Source: Poa pratensis
Lineage: Eukaryota; Streptophyta; Magnoliopsida; Poales; Poaceae
Assembly: GCA_947311845.1 (NCBI GenBank)
Contig: CAMZMU010000107.1
Location: 15,939,929-16,003,928, forward strand
Direction: 5' to 3'
Length of the DNA stretch: 64,000 nt
Positions 58,240 to 64,000 of the stretch are shown piece by piece. The position numbers were made by a program, and so were the translations under genes. The notes beneath the pieces are model-generated. The model saw only the letters and a list, made by a program, of their open reading frames with translations, was not told where the DNA came from and made no database searches. Numbering within the stretch: position 1 is the first letter of the stretch; each line of letters starts with the position of its first letter.

Positions 58240-58590
58240 TTTTAACCGGTGTCTAATGATTTCAGTGTTAGCTTATTAGAATTGTCACCGGTCATTCGCC
58301 AAAAAGGATCGAGTGGTGTTCAAAGTTGCAGCCGGTGCAGGCCTTCTGGGAGGGCCGGAAATTTCTGGACCCCAGTTTTTTCACTAAGTCATTTCAGGTT
58401 TTGGTACTGGACCTGTCCGGAGAGTCGATCGGAGATTGTACCGGAAATTTCCGGTGGCCGGAAATATTCGGTCCCCACACCGGAAATATCCGGACTGAAG
58501 GGCAACGGGCAAATTCAAATGTTTGTAGCACCTATTCACCCCCCCCCCCCCCTCTAGGTGACCATACGATCCTTTCACTTGATACACATG
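58240..58590. mobile_element. LTR-retrotransposon-derived insertion
   Basis: Interrupts the Myb-like coding sequence. It contains CCGGAAATTTCCGG-type repeats and a C-run (58539-58552) followed by TCTAGGTGACCATACGATCC, phrases typical of grass LTR ends. Termini and duplication are not resolved. Confidence 0.4.
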
Positions 58591-58830
58591 GATCGCAACC
58601 AAGGCGCCATCGAGCATATATGGCATATCATTCTAAGGGTCGTCAACAAGTTCCACAGCTGTCTTGAGAACATCCGCCGTAAAGAAGCAAAGCCAAGATT
58701 TCATGATCTTGACAGCCGACGTGTCAAACATGGACCTGCTGGTGAAAGCGGCGCACGACATGTTTCGTGCCGCGATCTTGCAAGAACTTGGGCTCGCCCC
58801 AGCGACCGGACCGGCAACAACTAGGGCAAG
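58591..58830 (+). pseudogene. Harbinger ORF1-like protein, second part
   Basis: DRNQGAIEHIWHIILRVVNK and KFHSCLENIRRK resume the Myb-like protein after the insertion. In a shifted frame ADVSNMDLLVKAAHDMFRAA follows. Then degenerate. Confidence 0.55.
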
Positions 58831-58929
58831 GACGACGAAACCCAGGTCGATGACTACGACACCTAGGTCAACAGCGGCGACATACAGGGTGACTGCGGCG
58901 GCATCTCGAGTGGTAGCGACACCGCGTGG

Positions 58930-59035
58930 CTGGCTTCCTGGCGTATTTGATGGCCAAAACTTCAAATTTCTGGCTGAGTGTTGCCGAAACTCTGAATTCG
59001 TGGCCGAGTGTGACCGAAACTTTGAATTATGGCTG
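58930..59035 (+). repeat. short tandem repeat, about 31 bp period
   Basis: Three diverged units of the type CCGAAACTCTGAATTCGTGGC / CGAGTGTGA within the Harbinger-like element. Confidence 0.55.
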
Positions 59036-59152
59036 TTATTTATGCCTTCTCTCATTTCAAATTGCAAAAAGAAAACTTTTGGTAGGGCCGATTGGACACC
59101 GCGAGTGGGGAGAGGCGCCCCAATATCCGGCTGCTCGTTGCGAGTGGAGATG

Positions 59153-59344
59153 CACATGTTGGTCCCCTAGCTGCGCGCGCCACGGGAGAGAGTATGACTT
59201 ATTATGGTATTGCAAGCACGGAGGCTTGAACACGGCGAGCAAGCATGCATCCGTCCATGCCTACCCCACGGTTTTCGAATGAACTACAAAGAGACCATAT
59301 GGTCATCTGGCAAGTTGCCAGGCGCACAGGTGCGCGACGCGTGG
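59153..59344. other. short spacer, no gene seen
   Basis: Sequence between the Harbinger-like right end and the Gypsy LTR. No feature recognised. Confidence 0.4.
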
Positions 59345-60834
59345 TGATAACCCACAAGTATAGGGGATCGCGTGTAGCCTTTTCGATAAGTAAGAGTGTC
59401 GAACCCAACGAGGAGCTAAAGGTAGGATAAGTATTCTCTCAAGTTCTATCAACCACTGATACAACTCTACGCACACTAAACGTTTGCATTATCTAGAAAA
59501 TAAAACTACGGTAGCAATACGGGTATGAGAGGTAGTTTTGCAAGATAATAAATACAAGAAAGTAAATGTTAGTGCTGCAGCAATAAAATACACTAAGTAA
59601 CCATATACTAACAGTACCATGAGTGTGGAAAAGTGGTGGTAATTGTGGTGGCTTTGTCCAAGATTAATTAGTGAAGGTACTTGGTTCATTGTCTTCGATG
59701 CAGTTTTCTATGTGGGAGAGGCTAAATATACATGCACTCCACTACTTGGGATTACAAGTACTATATGATTGGATTGTTAGAAAGCATCCGCAAATACTAA
59801 CAATGCATTAAGGTTTCCCCAACCATAGCCTTAAGTTCAAGGTCCTCTTACTCCCATACGTGCAACTAATCGGTTCGCGTTCTCAGGTTTCTGTCACTCC
59901 GGCAGAACTTCCCCCGCTTCGTTACAAATACTACCAACCCTAGGGTGTTTGATCCATGCGCGCACAATATAATGGACACCAAAGGACAGCACCATATAGA
60001 CATACAACTCTAATGAACCTCATGCATTCAATTAAGCAATCAAAAGACAAATAAACTACGGAAACATGATGTAAATCATAGGATAAATATTATAGCATCA
60101 AACACCATGTTTACATAGGACGGTACAGAGGTTTGTGGGAGGATGAACCACTGAATACAAGGAGGAGATGGTGATGGAGATGGCGGTGAAGACGGCGGAG
60201 GGGCAGCGCGCGCGGCGGCGGCGGCGCCGGCGGTGCGGGGAACTCCTTTCCCCGCCGCCGGCAAGCTTGGGGAGCGCCGCCCCTTAGCCTCCCTCCTTCA
60301 TGGCTTCTTGGGAGCCCTCCCCCATGGAGATGGGATCCATGGGGGAGGCAAAAACGTGGCTTTTGGTGGCTGAAATTCGTGGGTGGAGGAGTCCTCCACG
60401 AATTAGGTTTCCTCCCTTTATATATCTTCTCGGATTTCCGTCACCCCCTTTTAGGGTTCCACCAAAACGGGCCTACAGGCCGCGTCCGAACTCCGATTGG
60501 GCTGATCTCGGGCTTAAAATCTTCGTATGGAAAATTGTGACAACTTTCGTAACAGCCAGGTCTCCATTAACGTCATCTTCGAGGGTCAAACTGGCAATCT
60601 TCGTAAAAAGTTCTCAGACAGATTTCAGGAAAGTCCCAATTCGACTCCAACAAGGTTTCCTCTTGTATTCTTGATAATTTCTACACATCAAAGAGTAAAA
60701 CAAGAACATTGTGCACTTTTGCAACTATTAGTAGGTTAGTCCAAATAAATAATAAACTTAATATAAAACAAGTGCTAAAAGCATAAAAATGGCATGAAAC
60801 AATCAAAAATTATAGATACGTTTTGGACGTATCA
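59345..60834 (-). mobile_element. Gypsy LTR of Triticeae-type family
   Basis: 1490 bp. On the minus strand it begins TGATACGTCCAAAACGTATC and ends CCCTATACTTGTGGGTTATCA, ends I associate with very common Triticeae Gypsy LTRs. On the plus strand it is preceded by GCGTGG and followed at 60835-60849 by ACATCCCCAAGCTTA, i.e. TAAGCTTGGGGATGT on the minus strand, a polypurine-tract-like sequence. It is therefore the 3' LTR of a minus-strand element. No family name assigned. Confidence 0.75.
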
Positions 60835-63800
60835 ACATCCCCAAGCTTAATTCCTGCTCGTCCTCGAGTAGGTAAATGATAACAAAATAATTTTTGATTG
60901 TAAATGCTATGATCAGGTCTTTAACAATTGCATGATGTATGGATAATAAAACTTAGCAATCATGTTTCCTAATGAAAAGTATCAACGAACTAAGAGCTTA
61001 TAACATGAAATTTATAAACATCAACAAGATTGTAATGACCATAATAAAGCATGATAGAGTGGTATCTCGCTTGCCCTTAATTGTGGAGCAAAACATAAAT
61101 GCCAAGGCACCTCTGAAGTTCAAGTGAAGACTAGATATAGAGATATCAAAGATAAAAGCATCATGGTTATACCTCAATTAATCGTATTCTGGGACAAGCA
61201 CATTACACTAAGAACGACAGCTATGCTCTCGAAGAAGTGCTCAAAGAAAGGATGGTGACTCAACATAAAAATAAAAGATTGGCCCTTCGCAGAGGGAAGC
61301 AGGGATTAACACGTGCTAGAGCTTTTTGTTTTAAAAACAGAGGTAAAAATGTTTTGAGAGGTGTTTGTTAATTGTCAACGAATGGTAGCGGGTGAGAACA
61401 GTATTCTACCTGTCAAACGGACTTTTAAGAGCGGCTCCCATGAAGGACGTTATTTCTACCAGCAAGGCAGATCATCCCTCTTTCTCTTTGGTTTACACAC
61501 ATTCAGGTATTTCACTGTTTGTCATTGCTTACTGATGAATCAGGGCAAAAGTGTGAAGAGAATTAATTGGTTAAAGTTGTAATTAATTGGGACTGGGCAC
61601 CCCGTTGCCAGCTCTTTTTGCAAGTTATTGGATAAGCGGATGTATATGCCACTAGTCCAGGTGTAAAAGTCCATTTGACAAATAGAATAAAGAATAACCA
61701 CACTAATTCCTCATGAGCTAGTAAACATTGACACAAAAAGAGAAATATTTTGAAGGTTTTAAAGGTAGCACATGCAAATTTACTTGGAATGGCTTGAAAT
61801 ACCATGCATAGGAATTTTTTGGTGGACTCTTTGGGATAACTTGGTTTTAAGGATTTGGATGCACGAGCAGCATTCCCGCTCAGTACAAGTGAAGGCTAGC
61901 AATAGACTGGGAAGCGACAACCACGAGAGCGATAACGGTCATAATCATGCTTGCGACAAAATAAAATTAACGGAGGCATAAAAACGATACTAAAACTCTG
62001 AGGCAAAATAGATCATCAAGGCTTAATTGACTTTTATTTTTCAGTCATAACATGTGTGAGCATGTGCCAAGTCGATTCAAGTGAATTATTCAGAGGAGGA
62101 TACCACAATACCATACCATCTTATGAACAGGACAATGCATGTTGATATCAAAATAACATAATATGCACTATTAGCTAGTTGAGACTAACCATAAGAAAAC
62201 ATAAACTACTAAACAGTATTATTCACACATCATTTTTAAGTTTCAACAAGTAATCCATTAACCAAGTAAACATTGAAAACAGAGGATAAATAAAATATGT
62301 GACGATCCACTTATTAATGTAACTGGTGTTTGATGCTAAGATAAATAGATAATAAAATACAGCCGCTTCAAGTTTAGTTAAGTTCCTATGTTGCTCAAAA
62401 AACAAAGTTTAAAGGTTTGCAAACCGGGGTTATTGATGAAGAGGGATGCGGGGACATCCCCAAGCTTATGACTTTGGTAATTCTTCAATATTCCATAGTT
62501 TGGTGTTCCTTCATTCTCTGTGAAAAAACTTCAACACAAAAACTTTCCCATTCTTTTCTGCGGTTAGACATTAGTACAATAGATAATATTTCCCAAGTGC
62601 TACTATTAAACCAAATAAAATTTTGTTTTTAAGTTACAGAAAGGTTGCTTAAATGGCCAACTTATAAATGAAAGGTAAGAACCATTAAAAATCAAATGAA
62701 AACGAAAAGAGGCCACTCTTGCAACAAAAGTCAGAATCTGTCCAGAAAAACAGCAGCTGGAAAACGCAATTTTTAGGTGCACTTAAACATGCCCGAAATT
62801 TTAGCCAATTTTTGTACATGCAGAGGATTAGGTGCTACAACATCAGTAATTTTTCGTGATTTTTAGAGCTTCCAGTAAAATATGAAAAATCGCGCAATAA
62901 GCAGTAGATACCGAAAACAGAAAATCACTTTTTACATATGTATCAACTAAGCTAAATGGATAAAACTTGGTACTTTATTTTTGATAAACTAAGAAACCAG
63001 AGGCTAAGCAAGACCTAAACATGCTAGCTACAGCAAGGAAAACTCTAAATAAAAATCAAAAGTAAAACCCAAATAAAATTAAAATAAAGAACCAAACAAA
63101 GAAGCAAAACAAAAGAAAATATTTTTGTTATTTTGAATTTATAAGTGAAAGTAAAGAAGCAATCGAAACCAAATAAGGAGCCTAATAAAACTAAAGAAGG
63201 TAAAACCAAGACATATAAAAGCAATTATAATACAAGTTAAGACAATACATATCATGTGGACGGGTAATATAGAGTATGAACGAGACAACCTCATGTTAGT
63301 TGATGAATAGGGGGATGACTCGGGCATCCCCAAGCTTAGATGATTGTATCTTCTTGAATATGTTCTTGGGATGCACCTACACATCCCCAAGCTTGAGCTC
63401 TTGCGTCTTCTTATTCATCTCATATCACCATATTGATTAGATCTTATAAGCTACATCCACATAAAACTTCACAAAACTCATTAGTAGGGTTAGTACGGAC
63501 ACGGCGATTTGGCTAGCGGGTGCAGCTGCACCCGCTAGCCAGAAAAAAAATTTCCGAATGTCAAAAAATTCGAAAAAAAATATTTGCATGTAGTCCAACA
63601 TATTTGCACTCAGCACAAAAATTGGCATGGTGAATTTTTTTTTTTTGCAACCTGTGCAAAAAAGACAAATTCGGACATACCGAAAAGTATATGTACGTGT
63701 CCGAAATTTGTCTTTTTTGTACAGGTTGCAAAAAAAGTTTTTTCACCATGCCAATTTTTGTGCTAACACATCACGCTGTAATTTGCATCCGGATTTTTTT

Positions 63801-64000
63801 TCGGAATTTTTTGACATTCTGAAAAAAATAAAAAATAAAATACATAGTGGGTGCATCTAGACCCATGCACCGTTATGAATATCCGGGTTAGTACTCATTA
63901 AATAAAATTCACTCATGTTCAAGCATTGACAAGTTTTATAATTTTTACTCAACATTAGCCACTGTATATACTAAGGTGTTCATGATTTCCGTTGTCCGTC
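60835..64000 (-). mobile_element. internal non-coding part of the Gypsy element
   Basis: AT-rich DNA without ORFs, continuing past the window. CATCCCCAAGCTT occurs four times (about 60836, 62454, 63327 and 63381), repeating the polypurine-tract-like motif. A long untranslated region between pol and the 3' LTR is common in such elements. The assignment is inferred from position; no coding domain is seen before the window ends. Confidence 0.55.
63497..63884. mobile_element. Mutator-type foldback MITE
   Basis: 388 bp flanked by identical 10-bp repeats GGGTTAGTAC at 63487-63496 and 63885-63894 (Mutator elements make 9-11 bp duplications). The body is a long imperfect inverted repeat: TTGGCATGGTGAA...TTTTTTGCAACCTGTGCAAA mirrors TTTGTACAGGTTGCAAAAAA...TTCACCATGCCAA, with a centre near 63685. 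At the left end is a shorter hairpin GGCTAGCGGGTGCAG/CTGCACCCGCTAGCC. No ORF. Confidence 0.85.

Larger units (their letters stand above)
56811..59152 (+). mobile_element. PIF/Harbinger-like DNA transposon, decayed
   Basis: The left end GAGCATCTCCACTCACGGCG matches the right end, which reverse-complemented starts TGCATCTCCACTCGC (59138-59152). The interior codes a Myb/SANT-like protein typical of Harbinger ORF1; no DDE transposase is seen. I could not show the 3-bp TSD (TTA/TAA) expected for the superfamily, so the class rests on the ORF type and termini. It is interrupted at about 58240-58590. Confidence 0.6.

Noticed and set aside
56811..59152. Host Myb/trihelix gene
   Set aside because: The Myb-like coding sequence lies between matching inverted GCATCTCCACTC ends and resembles Harbinger ORF1, so it is assigned to the transposon.
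1..64000. tRNA, rRNA or microRNA genes
   Set aside because: I looked for tRNA-like TTCGA-loop contexts and long clean hairpins. Only transposon hairpins were found; nothing supports an RNA gene without a covariance-model search.

Overview
The window is plant nuclear DNA, almost certainly from a grass and most likely Triticeae-like (wheat/Aegilops/barley/rye group). The signs are a plant TCP transcription factor, Stowaway and Mutator MITEs, CACTA elements with GCCGAGT and TGTGGCGCA subterminal repeats, L1-type LINEs with an APE-type endonuclease and a YADD reverse transcriptase, and a Gypsy LTR whose ends (TGATACGTCC... and ...GTGGGTTATCA, read on the minus strand) have the form of an abundant Triticeae family. 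There is no bacterial gene organisation. Most of the sequence is nested transposons.

Layout. 1-2630: intergenic DNA, a MITE-like inverted repeat and part of a decayed minus-strand LINE. 2631-19978: 'copy A' of a 17.3 kb segment. 19979-21844: a Gypsy LTR and gag start that interrupt copy A. 21845-21857: a 13-N gap. 21858-39157: 'copy B' of the same segment, nearly identical. Each copy holds, in order: the end of the LINE, degenerate tandem repeats, a Stowaway MITE, a GC-rich island, one intact single-exon class I TCP gene on the minus strand (9268-10431 and 28491-29654), a retroposon with perfect target-site duplications (TSDs), a CACTA terminal fragment, an orphan exon, and the 3' half of a minus-strand Copia element into which a CACTA element is inserted.

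36843-45569 is one Copia element (3' LTR, polypurine tract, RNase H, RT, integrase, pre-integrase domain, primer-binding site, truncated 5' LTR). It is split by a 3.4 kb CACTA element (38645-42052, CTA TSD) and by a solo LTR (42105-43223). The CACTA carries no transposase I can see. Instead it holds host-like sequences: a B3-domain ORF, an unidentified broken ORF behind a TATA box, and a frameshifted DEDDy 3'-5' exonuclease. It therefore looks like a gene-capturing ('Pack-CACTA') element. 46354-47175 is a second retroposon with a 14-bp TSD. About 47560-56767 is a plus-strand LINE (ORF1 with zinc knuckles, ORF2 with endonuclease, RT and zf-RVT), broken by a hairpin-rich non-autonomous CACTA (51692-53304, AGT TSD). 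56811-59152 is a PIF/Harbinger-like element with a Myb/SANT-like ORF, itself interrupted. 59345 to the end is a minus-strand Gypsy LTR plus internal non-coding region, with a Mutator-type foldback MITE at 63497-63884.

The only clearly intact host gene is the TCP factor. It appears twice, differing by one residue. Because the second copy begins exactly at the N gap and the first ends inside a repeat next to it, two overlapping (allelic, homoeologous or redundant) contigs laid end to end are as good an explanation as a real tandem duplication.
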